From positions 1 through 24,532 of the forward strand of contig JAEZDL010000108.1 in the NCBI GenBank assembly GCA_023418095.1: 24,532 bases of DNA, read 5' to 3'. Shown here piece after piece: positions 15,551 to 23,554 of this stretch (positions are counted from its first letter, which is position 1; each line of letters begins with the position of its first letter). Below the pieces are notes generated by a model, which was not told the DNA's origin, made no database searches, and worked only from the letters and a program-made list of their open reading frames with translations. The stretch is from Bacteroidota bacterium. Its GTDB lineage: Bacteria > Bacteroidota > Bacteroidia > Flavobacteriales_F > PHOS-HE28. Position numbers and translations under genes: made by a program.

Positions 15551-16141
15551 TCAATGCTGCGGCTGCACCGGCTTCCAATCCTGTGCGAACAGGATCTCCT
15601 CGGCTCGCGCTGCGAACGACTTGAACGCTTCCGGAATATCAGTGCGCGCCTTCACTTTCTTCACCTGATCGGCGCGGCGTACGATGATCGTTGTGGACGG
15701 AATATCGGTGACCGGCCGATCGTATTCATCCTTCATTTCGAAGAAGCCTGCCTTCTCTGCTTCGGCGATCAACTGTGCGCGTGTTTCCGCTGGGATCGTG
15801 GTTGAATGCAGGCCCATGCGATCCACATTGCCGAGACCTTCATACGTGGCGTAACCGCTATCGTAAATGAACAAACGATAGAAGGGACACTTGCCGAAAC
15901 ACGCCGATCGGGCGATGCTGAACACGAGTGAATCAGCGATCTGATCGGTGGCTTGCACGGGCCGATCGTTCGCGGCACTTTCACCGGCAACAGTTCCGTT
16001 TTCTTCGGCTTGTTCTGCCTGTGCGGAGGGTTCCTCGATCGGATCGGCTGAACCGTTGGTCACAACCGCTTCGCGATCCTTGCAAGCTGAAAAAAGAAGC
16101 AGAAGCGCGAAGTTGAAGACGAAAAGATGGATCTGTTTCAT
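15551..16141 (-). CDS. DUF6438-type lipoprotein
   Basis: 196 residues. A lipoprotein signal MKQIHLFVFNFALLLLFSAC places the lipidated Cys at residue 20. A disordered acidic linker (about 25-70, rich in Glu, Ala, Asn) follows. The domain from about 72 to 185 shows VFSIARSACFGKCPFYRLFIYDSGYATYEG, then a long helix (ETRAQLIAEAEKAGFF) and ITDIPSTT-like strands ending IIVRRADQVKKVKA. The R-x-x-C-F-G-x-C-P-x-Y core and the Y-x-G strand match the DUF6438 family common in Bacteroidota, function unknown; the two cysteines may form a disulfide. The frame stays open to 16327, through repeat copy 2, but the lipobox and the -7 box at 16169-16176 fix the start at 16139-16141. Confidence 0.8.
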   Translation of the reverse strand: MKQIHLFVFNFALLLLFSACKDREAVVTNGSADPIEEPSAQAEQAEENGTVAGESAANDRPVQATDQIADSLVFSIARSACFGKCPFYRLFIYDSGYATYEGLGNVDRMGLHSTTIPAETRAQLIAEAEKAGFFEMKDEYDRPVTDIPSTTIIVRRADQVKKVKARTDIPEAFKSFAARAEEILFAQDWKPVQPQH

Positions 16142-16168
16142 GGCTGATCGGATTAGCGGATCATGTGC

Positions 16169-16176
16169 CAAAGGTG
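16169..16176 (-). promoter_or_regulatory. Candidate -7 box of the DUF6438 lipoprotein gene
   Basis: Minus-strand CACCTTTG, one mismatch from TAnnTTTG, 27 bases before the ATG at 16139-16141. Confidence 0.5.
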
Positions 16177-16210
16177 GGGATCGGTTGTCAGTTGTCGGTT
16201 GTCCGGGATG

Positions 16211-16313
16211 TGCGTGAGGGATAGAAGCGGAAAGCCCGCAAGCGAGGCTTTGCGAGCGCGGATTTGGAGCGTATAGCCCGACGGTGCTGCTTTTGAGCAC
16301 CGGCACGCCCAAA
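16211..16313 (+). repeat. Structured repeat element, copy 2 (candidate ncRNA or REP-like)
   Basis: 103-bp relative of 5146-5258, same orientation. Closing stem GCGTG 16212-16216 with CACGC 16304-16308. The second arm is shorter than in copy 1 (CGCAA 16237-16241 with TTGCG 16250-16254). The third arm is longer: 7 bp, 16282-16288 with 16296-16302, around a 7-base loop, where copy 1 has 4 bp. Arms of different sequence and length at matching positions, with conserved bases around them, suggest selection on structure. It ends 24 bp before the alaS promoter box, so it is outside the alaS transcript, and lies upstream of the divergent lipoprotein gene. Confidence 0.8.
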
Positions 16314-16337
16314 GAACTCCGGACCAACGCCTCCCGC

Positions 16338-16345
16338 TACCTTTG
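16338..16345 (+). promoter_or_regulatory. -7 box of alaS
   Basis: TACCTTTG, a perfect TAnnTTTG match, ending 21 bases before the ATG at 16367. It rules out the earlier in-frame TTG (16343), which falls inside the box. Confidence 0.65.
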
Positions 16346-16366
16346 CCGCCCGCAAAGAGCGAAGCA

Positions 16367-19039
16367 ATGACATCGAGCGAGATCCGCCAGAAGTTCCTGG
16401 ACCATTTCAAGGCACGTGGCCACCAGATAGTGCCCAGCGCGCCGATGGTGGTGAAGGACGATCCGACGTTGATGTTCACCAACGCGGGCATGAACCAGTT
16501 CAAGGACCTGTTCCTTGGCAATCGCGAGGCGAAATACAAGCGGATCGCCGATACGCAGAAATGCCTGCGTGTTTCCGGCAAGCACAACGATCTGGAGGAA
16601 GTTGGGATCGATACGTACCACCACACCATGTTCGAGATGCTGGGCAACTGGAGCTTCGGAGATTACTTCAAGAAGGAGGCGATCCAGTGGGCGTGGGAGT
16701 TGCTGATCAATGAATACAAGATCGACAAAAAGGATGTGTACGTGACCTATTTCGGCGGCGATGCGGCGGACAAATTGCCGGCCGATGAGGAGACGCGCGA
16801 TCTGTGGCTGAAGTACCTGCCGGCGGAACAGATCCTGCCGTTCAGCCGGAAGGATAATTTCTGGGAGATGGGCGATACCGGGCCGTGCGGGCCGTGTACG
16901 GAAATCCATGTGGATGTGCGATCGAGCGAAGAAAAAGCTACGAAACCTGGACGCGATCTGGTAAATGGAGATCATCCGCAGGTGATCGAGATCTGGAACA
17001 ACGTGTTCATGCAATTCGAGCGGAAGGCCGATGGATCGCTGGTGACCCTGCCTGCGCAGCATGTGGACACGGGCATGGGTTTCGAGCGGCTGTGCATGGT
17101 GCTGCAGGGCAAGAAGAGCAATTACGACACCGATGTTTTCCAGCCGATGATCCAGGCGATCGCCAAGAAGTGCGGAAAGCAGTACGGTGGTGTCATTCCG
17201 GGCTCGACCCGGAAACTCGAAAATGCCGATCACGCGCTTCCGGCTCAAGGCCGGAATGACAAGTCGGACATCGCGATGCGTGTGATCGCCGATCACATCC
17301 GAGCGATCGCTTTTGCGATCGCCGATGGACAGTTGCCGAGCAATACCGGCGCGGGTTATGTGATCAGAAGGATCCTGCGTCGCGCGGTGCGTTACGGTTA
17401 CAGTTTCCTAGATCTTTCCGAACCGTTCATGCATGCATTGATCGGTGTGCTGGCGGATCAGATGGGCGCGCAATTCCCGGAGTTGCGGAAGCAACAGCAG
17501 CTGATCGAGAACGTGGTGCAGGAGGAAGAGAAGGCTTTTTTGCGCACGCTTGATCAGGGGATCAAAAGACTTGGATCGGCGCTATCCGAAACCACCGGAA
17601 CACTTTCAGGGGATAAGGCTTTTGAGTTGTTCGATACGTATGGATTTCCGATCGATCTCACGCAGTTGATCGCTCGGGAACAAGGCCGCGACGTGGACAT
17701 GAAAGGCTTCGAGGCGGAACTGCAGAAACAAAAAGATCGATCGCGCGCTGCGACAGCTGTTTCAACCGGAGATTGGATCGAACTGAAAAAAGGCGAGACC
17801 GAATTCATCGGTTACGATCAACTGTCATGTGAAGCGATGATCCTGCGATATCGAAAGATCAGCGGAAAAGGCGGCGATCAATTCCAGATCGTGCTCGATC
17901 GCACACCGTTCTACGCGGAAGGCGGCGGCCAGGTCGGCGATACCGGTTGGTTGATCAGCAAAGAAGAGAAGATCGACGTGATCGACACGAAGCGCGAGAA
18001 TCAGTTGATCGTTCACTTCACCAAGGAATTGCCATCCGATCCTTCCGCGGAATTCGTCGCGCAGGTGGATGAGAAACGTCGCGCGCTCACGATGCGGAAC
18101 CACACCGCGACACATTTGCTTCATCATGTTCTGCGGAAACAACTCGGAACACACGTCGAACAGAAAGGCTCGCTGGTCGCATCCGATCGCCTGCGTTTCG
18201 ACATCAGTCATTTCTCCAAGATCGGCGCGGAAGAGATCGCAGCGATCGAACGGGAAGTGAACGAGATGATCGGCCAGGACATCGGGTTCGAGGATCTGCG
18301 AAATGTTCCGATCGAGAAGGCGAAGGCGATGGGCGCAATGGCGCTTTTCGGCGAGAAGTACGGCGACGAAGTGCGCGTGGTGAAATTCGGTCCGAGTGTT
18401 GAATTGTGCGGCGGAACACATGTGCCGCGCACCAGTGCGATCGGCCGTTTCAAGATCGTGAGCGAAAGTGCGCTGGCCGCAGGCATTCGCCGGTTGGAAG
18501 CGATCACCAGCGAAGCCGCCGATCGCATGATCGAAGAAAAGCTCGCGAAGCTGGATGAAGTGACCGTGTTGCTGAAGAACAGCGATGATCCGGCCGCGGC
18601 CGTGCGTCAACTGATGGATCGGAACGCCGCGTTGGAGAAGGAGCTGGAAAAAGCGGCGAAGGAAAAAATCCAACGCCTGGCACAGGATCTTCCACAGAAA
18701 GCGAAACCATTCAAGCAGGGACTTTCACTGTTGATCGATCGGATCGACCTGAATGCACAAGGCTTGAAGGATCTCGGCCATTTGTTGCGAAACTCCGATC
18801 CAAAAATGGCCGTGGTGGCAGGCAGCGTTCAGGATGGAAAACCGCTTCTGGCCGTATCGATCGGAAAGGAATTTTCCGCCTCCACAGGCGCTACCGCGAA
18901 CGCGATCATCAAAGCGATCTCGGCAGAGATCAAAGGCGGCGGCGGCGGCCAGCCCGATTTTGCGACGGCCGGAGGAAAAGATCCTTCAGGCCTGGATCGG
19001 GCCTTGCAAAAGGCTGAAGCGGAATTGCAGAAATTGTGA
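16367..19039 (+). CDS. alaS: Alanine--tRNA ligase AlaS, with an in-frame palindromic insertion
   Basis: Charges tRNA-Ala and edits mischarged Ser or Gly. 890 residues from MTSSEIRQKFLDHFKARGH. Catalytic domain motifs: PTLMFTNAGMNQFKD, ADTQKCLRVSGKHNDLEEVG, YHHTMFEMLGNWSFGDYFK, DNFWEMGDTGPCGPC. The tRNA-binding region has VIADHIRAIAFAIADGQLPSNTGAGYVIRRILRRAVRYGY. The editing domain has NHTATHLLHHVL and CGGTHVPRTSAIG, with the zinc His/Cys residues present. The C-terminal oligomer domain ends with GGGGGQPDFATAGGKDPSGLDRAL. Residues 276-298 (from 17192) are an extra segment encoded by a palindromic element. The rest of the enzyme looks intact and motif-complete, so it is probably functional. It has its own promoter and a strong terminator. 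Confidence 0.97.
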   Translation: MTSSEIRQKFLDHFKARGHQIVPSAPMVVKDDPTLMFTNAGMNQFKDLFLGNREAKYKRIADTQKCLRVSGKHNDLEEVGIDTYHHTMFEMLGNWSFGDYFKKEAIQWAWELLINEYKIDKKDVYVTYFGGDAADKLPADEETRDLWLKYLPAEQILPFSRKDNFWEMGDTGPCGPCTEIHVDVRSSEEKATKPGRDLVNGDHPQVIEIWNNVFMQFERKADGSLVTLPAQHVDTGMGFERLCMVLQGKKSNYDTDVFQPMIQAIAKKCGKQYGGVIPGSTRKLENADHALPAQGRNDKSDIAMRVIADHIRAIAFAIADGQLPSNTGAGYVIRRILRRAVRYGYSFLDLSEPFMHALIGVLADQMGAQFPELRKQQQLIENVVQEEEKAFLRTLDQGIKRLGSALSETTGTLSGDKAFELFDTYGFPIDLTQLIAREQGRDVDMKGFEAELQKQKDRSRAATAVSTGDWIELKKGETEFIGYDQLSCEAMILRYRKISGKGGDQFQIVLDRTPFYAEGGGQVGDTGWLISKEEKIDVIDTKRENQLIVHFTKELPSDPSAEFVAQVDEKRRALTMRNHTATHLLHHVLRKQLGTHVEQKGSLVASDRLRFDISHFSKIGAEEIAAIEREVNEMIGQDIGFEDLRNVPIEKAKAMGAMALFGEKYGDEVRVVKFGPSVELCGGTHVPRTSAIGRFKIVSESALAAGIRRLEAITSEAADRMIEEKLAKLDEVTVLLKNSDDPAAAVRQLMDRNAALEKELEKAAKEKIQRLAQDLPQKAKPFKQGLSLLIDRIDLNAQGLKDLGHLLRNSDPKMAVVAGSVQDGKPLLAVSIGKEFSASTGATANAIIKAISAEIKGGGGGQPDFATAGGKDPSGLDRALQKAEAELQKL
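17192..17260 (+). repeat. Palindromic element inserted in frame within alaS
   Basis: 69 bp. The ends GTCATTCCGG (17192-17201) and CCGGAATGAC (17251-17260) are perfect inverted repeats. Inside are two hairpins of the same design: 17196-17202 with 17208-17214 (7 bp, 5-base loop) and 17238-17244 with 17250-17256 (7 bp, 5-base loop). It starts exactly on a codon boundary, has a length of 23 codons and no stop in the used frame, encoding VIPGSTRKLENADHALPAQG plus RND. Flanking residues (KQYGG before, KSDIAMRVIADH after) join smoothly in the usual AlaS alignment as I know it. Confidence 0.8.
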
Positions 19040-19044
19040 GCAAA

Positions 19045-19074
19045 AGGAAAGGCCACCGATCGGTGGCCTTTCCT
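19045..19074. terminator. 30-bp perfect palindromic terminator between alaS and the convergent gene
   Basis: Left half 19045-19059 and right half 19060-19074 are exact reverse complements. The stem is GC-rich in the middle with A- and T-rich ends (AGGAAAGG...CCTTTCCT), suited to both strands. It starts 6 bp after the alaS stop. Confidence 0.75.
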
Positions 19075-19098
19075 GCTCCAAAAGATCAAGAAACCCAA

Positions 19099-19554
19099 TT
19101 ACGCGAGAGAAGGAGAAGTGGCGGGCCGTGGTGTAAGGCGGCGTGCCGGAGGCGGCGCCTGCTTGCCATACACAGGACCCTGGTATTTCGTTTCGTCGCT
19201 GAGCGCGAGGTTGAGGATGTATAGACCGTTCAATGCGATCACCAGGATATGATCGAGCGTGCTGTGCTTGCCGAAGCTGTGGCACACCTCGATCCACACT
19301 TTCGGAATGAAATAGAGCTGCCCCCAGATCGGGATCAGCATCTTCCAGCCATCGCTGGCGGGCCGGCCCACGATCTTCAGGAAAACGATCACGTTCCATA
19401 CCGGTACAAGTGCCGCATAGCCGGGTTGCCCCGCCTTTTCGTAAAGCCTCCATTGGGCCAGCGCGGCGATCACGGCGATGAAACCGAGGGCGTAATAGAA
19501 CGCCATTCCCATGCTGTTGTAGAAGAAATCGTGCACTGCGATCAACTTGTCCAT
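19099..19554 (-). CDS. Small integral membrane protein, DUF5684-like
   Basis: 151 residues from MDKLIAVHDFFYNSMGMAFY. Hydrophobic segments near 17-37 (AFYYALGFIAVIAALAQW), 48-65 (GYAALVPVWNVIVFLKIVG), 72-85 (MLIPIWGQLYFIPKVW) and 103-118 (LVIALNGLYILNLAL). The pattern RLYEKAGQPGYAALVPVWN...KIVGRP..DGWKMLIPIWG...VCHSFGKHS...ALSDETKYQGP matches DUF5684-type domains, which in flavobacteria can be fused in front of signal peptidase I; here it stands alone with a Pro/Arg/Ala-rich tail. The frame is open upstream to 19875, but that portion overlaps folK and lacks membrane character; the Met at 19552-19554 starts the domain. Function unknown. Confidence 0.7.
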   Translation of the reverse strand: MDKLIAVHDFFYNSMGMAFYYALGFIAVIAALAQWRLYEKAGQPGYAALVPVWNVIVFLKIVGRPASDGWKMLIPIWGQLYFIPKVWIEVCHSFGKHSTLDHILVIALNGLYILNLALSDETKYQGPVYGKQAPPPARRLTPRPATSPSLA

Positions 19555-19724
19555 GGCTCCCAGGTTTTTTTGAGGTTTCGGACTATACTTACCGATGGTT
19601 CCATTAGGAAGACGCCGCTTTCCGGATGGGGTTGCCTCTTGAACGGACCATAATCGATGAACATTTCGATCTTCACATTTTGGTGCAGCGAACGGTCGTT
19701 CCTGGGAAGAAAAAGGAGATAACG

Positions 19725-20231
19725 ATGTTATATTCCACGCACATGGTAGAAGCATTGCTGCTGTTGGGAGGCAACGAGGGCGATCCATTGGCCCTATTCT
19801 CTGAAGCTGAAGCTTTGATAGCCAGCCGGATCGGAAAGATCCAAAGCCGCAGCCGCGATCACTGGACCGAGCCATGGGGATTCGAGCACGACAGCCAGTT
19901 CCTCAACCGCGCACTGCTCATCACCACACACTTGGAACCCTTGGAGACCATGGAACAATGCCTGGGGATCGAAAAGCAGTTGGGCCGGGTTCGAGAACCT
20001 GGCGCGCCACCCGGACCGCGCCCGATCGACATCGACATACTATTGATCGAAGACCGGGTGATCGAACGATCGGGCCTGCAAGTCCCCCATCCACGGATGC
20101 ACCTCCGTGAATTCGCCCTCTCCCCTGCGGTGGATATCGCTCCGCTCTGGACCCATCCGGTGATCGGCCGGACGCTGCTCTCCATTTTGAACAACCTTAG
20201 CCACAGCGGCAGGGATGCTTCGATGAAATAA
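19725..20231 (+). CDS. folK: 2-amino-4-hydroxy-6-hydroxymethyldihydropteridine pyrophosphokinase FolK
   Basis: Transfers pyrophosphate from ATP to 6-hydroxymethyl-dihydropterin, the step before dihydropteroate synthase in folate synthesis. 168 residues. Hallmarks: LLLGGNEGDP near the start, RSRDHWTEPWGFEHDSQFLNRALL, LGIEKQLGRVREPGAPPGPRPIDIDILLI and VPHPRMHLREFALSPAVDIAP; all pterin- and ATP-binding blocks appear present. Start choice: the ATG at 19725 has AAGGAG with 7-base spacing, a rare real Shine-Dalgarno here; the family often starts near the later Met at 19743 (MVEALLLLGG), and upstream in-frame residues back to 19626 look non-homologous. No other folate gene is adjacent. It is divergent from the DUF5684-like gene. 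Confidence 0.93.
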   Translation: MLYSTHMVEALLLLGGNEGDPLALFSEAEALIASRIGKIQSRSRDHWTEPWGFEHDSQFLNRALLITTHLEPLETMEQCLGIEKQLGRVREPGAPPGPRPIDIDILLIEDRVIERSGLQVPHPRMHLREFALSPAVDIAPLWTHPVIGRTLLSILNNLSHSGRDASMK

Positions 20232-20338
20232 TGGCCTGGCTCGGGCCGTGCGGGGAACAACGCTATGCCCCACCCGGCGTGCGTTTCCATCTGATGCTCA
20301 CGGCGGAATGTGGAGAACTGATCCATATGGCCTGTGAG

Positions 20339-20366
20339 TTGCTCGCACAGGCGTGCATTATACTTG
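20339..20366 (+). promoter_or_regulatory. Candidate -33/-7 promoter of the OmpA/TPR lipoprotein gene
   Basis: TTG (20339-20341) and TATACTTG (20359-20366, one mismatch from TAnnTTTG) with 17 bases between, 32 bases before the ATG at 20399. Confidence 0.5.
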
Positions 20367-20398
20367 CACCCTGATTCAGAAAACCAAGACGCTAATTC

Positions 20399-22108
20399 AT
20401 GGAAAAGCGGCACCTCAAAGGCCCAGGCCTTGTCCTTACTGCAGCACTGATCCTCAGTGGTTGCGGCGGTTTGGGCAAGATGAACAAATATGCTGAGAAC
20501 ATCAAATACACCGTTGACCCCAATCCCCTGATCGTACAGGGTGATTCGGTCGCGATCAATATCAACGGAAATTTTCCGGGGAAATATTTCCACAGAAAGG
20601 CGATCGTGGAGTTGACCCCCACCTTGGTGTACACGGGAGGTGAGACCGCCGCCCGCACCGAATACTTCCAGGGAGACAAGGCTGCCGGTAATTATACGGT
20701 GGTACCGTACGAGAGCGGCAAGGCCTTCAACTATTCACACAAGGTGGCCTACACGCCCGCCATGGCCGAAAGCGAACTGATGGTGCGCATCGTTGGCCGC
20801 CAGGGTAATAAGGAAAAGGCCTTTGACGATATCAAGATCGCCGATGGTGTGATGACCACGCCTTTCCTGGTGCAATCCGATGATAAGGTGCTGATCGCCA
20901 AGGACCAGTTCGAGCGGATCACGAACCATACACAGGACGCGGTGATCCACTATCTGGTGAATTCCAGCGTAGTACGTCCCGGAGAATTGCGTGATCAGGA
21001 CATCAAGGGAATGGCGGACTTCGTAAAAGGCTTCGCCAAGAAGGGGAACATCAATGTAAAGGGCGTGAACATCGATGCATGGGCCAGCCCTGAAGGGGAA
21101 CTCACCCTGAACGAGAACCTGGCGCAGGATCGCGCGGAAAGCGCACAGCGTTGGGCCAAAGGCGAGTTCAACCGCGCCAAGTATGATGCCGCCAAAGGTG
21201 ATGCCTTTTACCAATTGAACCCACGTGGTGAGGATTGGGAAGGTTTCAAGCGGGAGATGCAACAGAGCGAGGTGCCGGACAAGGATCTTGTGCTGCGCGT
21301 ACTTGAAATGTATCCGGATGTGACCAAACGTGAAGCGGAGATCCGCAACATGGCCGCCACCTACAACGAGATCCGTGATGAGATCCTGCCGAAACTGCGT
21401 CGCAGTGAGATGAAGATGAACTATGAGGTTGTCGGTAAAACAGATGAGCAGATCACCGAGATGAGCCGCAACACACCTGATTCACTGAACGTGGAGGAAC
21501 TCCTGTTCGCCGGAACGCTCACCACCGATCTGAACGAGCAATTGCGGATCTATCGCGAGGCCGAGCGGATCTACCCGCAGGACTATCGTGGAGCCAACAA
21601 TGTAGGTTACATATTGATGATGCAGAACAAGGTGGACGAAGCGAAGGCCCAGTTCGAAAAGGCGAACAGCATCAAGGACAATCCTGTGAGCACCAATAAC
21701 CTTGGCGTGGTGGCCAGGTTGCAGGGCGATCGGAGCCGTGCCGCCGAACTCTATGGCAAGGCGATGGAAGCTGGTCCGGAGGTGAAGTACAACCTCGGTA
21801 TCGTGAACATCCAGAACGGTGATTACGGTGCGGCGAACACCAACATGGCCGGCCAGAACACGTTCAATGCCGCTCTTGCCAAGATGCTCGGTGGTGATCC
21901 TGCCGGTGCACAGCGCATCCTGGAAGCCAGCCCGGAAAAAGACACCGCTCAGGGCCATTACCTGATGGCGATCATCGCTGCCCGCCAGAACAACGGCGAC
22001 ATGGTCCGTGATCACCTCGCCAAGGCTGTTCAACAGGATCCGAGCATGCGTGAGAAAGCGATGAAGGACCTTGAGTTCCGCGCTTTCAAGGATAATCTCG
22101 GTATCTGA
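20399..22108 (+). CDS. Lipoprotein with OmpA-like domain and TPR repeats
   Basis: 569 residues. The lipoprotein signal MEKRHLKGPGLVLTAALILS-GC gives lipid attachment at Cys22. Residues about 35-170 are beta-rich (YTVDPNPLIVQGDSVAININ) and of unknown type. Residues about 180-260 resemble a peptidoglycan-associating OmpA-like domain: VIHYLVNSSVVRPGEL, then IDAWASPEGELTLNENLAQDRAESAQRW. After a charged helical region (270-360) come TPR-like repeats at about 377-520 (LNEQLRIYREAERIYPQDYRGANNVGYI, KVDEAKAQFEKANS, TNNLGVVARLQGDRSRAAELYGKAM). Similar OmpA-TPR lipoproteins are common in Bacteroidota envelopes; the specific role is unknown, though scaffolding between outer membrane and cell wall is a reasonable inference. 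It is followed by a perfect palindromic terminator. Confidence 0.8.
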   Translation: MEKRHLKGPGLVLTAALILSGCGGLGKMNKYAENIKYTVDPNPLIVQGDSVAININGNFPGKYFHRKAIVELTPTLVYTGGETAARTEYFQGDKAAGNYTVVPYESGKAFNYSHKVAYTPAMAESELMVRIVGRQGNKEKAFDDIKIADGVMTTPFLVQSDDKVLIAKDQFERITNHTQDAVIHYLVNSSVVRPGELRDQDIKGMADFVKGFAKKGNINVKGVNIDAWASPEGELTLNENLAQDRAESAQRWAKGEFNRAKYDAAKGDAFYQLNPRGEDWEGFKREMQQSEVPDKDLVLRVLEMYPDVTKREAEIRNMAATYNEIRDEILPKLRRSEMKMNYEVVGKTDEQITEMSRNTPDSLNVEELLFAGTLTTDLNEQLRIYREAERIYPQDYRGANNVGYILMMQNKVDEAKAQFEKANSIKDNPVSTNNLGVVARLQGDRSRAAELYGKAMEAGPEVKYNLGIVNIQNGDYGAANTNMAGQNTFNAALAKMLGGDPAGAQRILEASPEKDTAQGHYLMAIIAARQNNGDMVRDHLAKAVQQDPSMREKAMKDLEFRAFKDNLGI

Positions 22109-22124
22109 TCACACTCGATACGAG

Positions 22125-22160
22125 AGAAAAAGCCCCGCGATCGCGGGGCTTTTTCTTTTA
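22125..22160 (+). terminator. Strong intrinsic terminator after the OmpA/TPR gene
   Basis: 32-bp perfect palindrome (22125-22140 with 22141-22156): a GCCCCGCGA core flanked by A5/T5, followed by TTTA. It lies 16 bp after the stop. Confidence 0.9.
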
Positions 22161-22543
22161 GATCACCTCGCGATCGCTACCCGACGATCCGATCCAGCGT
22201 GAAGCATTGCTTCCCTTATACTCTGCGAATCAATGCTCCGCGCTAGATCGGATAGGCCTGATCTGGATATACGCTGATCGATCCGGCTCATCGGATAACA
22301 GACCGGTTAGCTCATTCGCTTCGATCTGAACAATTGGGCCTTGCATCTGTTAAAGTCGATCGCGGAACGCTCATCCTTCAGATACATCTAATCATTAAGC
22401 AAGCCGGAAGACCGATCGGGTATTTATTACGGGTAAGGTGAATGCCGTGACGGGAAGATCCATCACTCACCTGCCGGTCGCGTAAGTGTAAGCGGACAAC
22501 TGTGGTCGGCACCGCCGATCGCGAAAGTCGATCGGGAGGATCG
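22161..22543. other. Non-coding gap, no gene seen
   Basis: About 380 bp between the terminator and the stop of the PorG-like gene. Short open frames here have no coding character. It contains a small hairpin (GAAGC-ATT-GCTTC, about 22201-22213) and several GATC sites, but I see no -7 box, RNA gene or repeat shared with the rest of the window. Confidence 0.6.
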
Positions 22544-23527
22544 TCAGAACACGATCTTCTGGCGGCGGATCCGTGCGCGGTATTTCTTCGAACCGCTGCG
22601 GTACTTGTATATCTTGTAATGCACGTTGGCCGTGAGGAACAGGTACGCATCCAGATCCTTGCTGTCCCCGCGCTGCTGGCCTGTCGTTGTCGCGTTCAGA
22701 TAGTATGGGATGCCTGATGGATCGGTGGTGTAAAGCAGGTTAAGGCTGGGGTCGGCCAGGTATGCGGCCACTTCACCGTACGCCTCTTCGATCGCTTCGT
22801 TATCGTAATACACTCCACTCACGTCATCGATGTAATCGGTGAACGTTTTGGTATACTGCAATTCCAGGCCAAGGCTCAGATGCTTGCTGAAGGATTTCCG
22901 CACACCAACGCCCATCGGGATGCATAGTTCGATGTTGTTATATTCCTCCGGTCCATTCGGAAGACCCTGGCCCTCAGTACCCAGTGGGCGAAGATCGACC
23001 CACGCGTTGTTGAACTGGGCCTTCGGCTCGAAATAGAACACACCGATGCCGCCGAAGAAGTAGAAGCCCACCCGGCTGGATTTGGTCCCCTTCACCCCGC
23101 GCAGATCGTACACGTGCCCCAGTTCCTCGCGATAGAGGTGCAACTCGTACCGGAGCGAGGCTTCGAAAACATCGGATCGGAAATGCAGGTTCCTGTTATT
23201 GCGGAAGATCTCCTTGGTAAGGTTATCGTTCCCGGCCAATACGCCATAAGTAAGCCCGAGCCGGAAGGATTGTTTGCGCCGGATGTAATAACGGTAACCA
23301 AAACTGGCCGCCGGCCTTGTCTGGCTCATTTCCAGATCCCACACGAAGGGCGATCCGATCTGGTTGCGACCGCCCAGTTCACCCAGGAAATTGGAGATCC
23401 CAAGGGCGATGTTCAGTTCGTTGCGATTGGTCTTCCAATAGCTGGATTGCCGGAAATACTGCGCGCTTAGCGGCATGGATGTGATCCAAAGCAGTATGGC
23501 GAGCGGTAGTATGCGCTTGATCTGCAT
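22544..23527 (-). CDS. PorG-like outer-membrane beta-barrel protein (DUF6089-like)
   Basis: 327 residues from MQIKRILPLAILLWITSMPLSA, a signal peptide cut before QYFRQSSYW. The rest alternates aromatic amphipathic strands: NELNIALGISNFLGELGG, PAASFGYRYYIRRKQSFRLGLTYGVLAGND, RNLHFRSDVFEASLRYELHLY, VGFYFFGGIGVFYFEPKAQ, CIPMGVGVRKSFSKHLSLGLELQYTKTFTDYIDDVSG. The LG.SNFLGELGG opening, the R.LHFRS..E....YE strand and the FTDY-DDVSG-YYD motif are typical of DUF6089/PorG proteins, which in studied Bacteroidota belong to the T9SS outer-membrane apparatus. Whether this copy is PorG itself or a related barrel cannot be settled here. The TTG-started extension to 23557 overlaps the promoter box and is rejected. 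Confidence 0.8.
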   Translation of the reverse strand: MQIKRILPLAILLWITSMPLSAQYFRQSSYWKTNRNELNIALGISNFLGELGGRNQIGSPFVWDLEMSQTRPAASFGYRYYIRRKQSFRLGLTYGVLAGNDNLTKEIFRNNRNLHFRSDVFEASLRYELHLYREELGHVYDLRGVKGTKSSRVGFYFFGGIGVFYFEPKAQFNNAWVDLRPLGTEGQGLPNGPEEYNNIELCIPMGVGVRKSFSKHLSLGLELQYTKTFTDYIDDVSGVYYDNEAIEEAYGEVAAYLADPSLNLLYTTDPSGIPYYLNATTTGQQRGDSKDLDAYLFLTANVHYKIYKYRSGSKKYRARIRRQKIVF

Positions 23528-23554
23528 GAGCAATGATCGGGGAGCGAATGCAGC

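Noticed and set aside
16142..16327. Upstream extension of the DUF6438 lipoprotein frame
   Set aside because: It would translate the structured repeat and precede the -7 box; the lipobox gives a clear start at 16139-16141.
19555..19875. Upstream extension of the DUF5684-like frame
   Set aside because: Overlaps folK on the opposite strand and has shadow-like composition.
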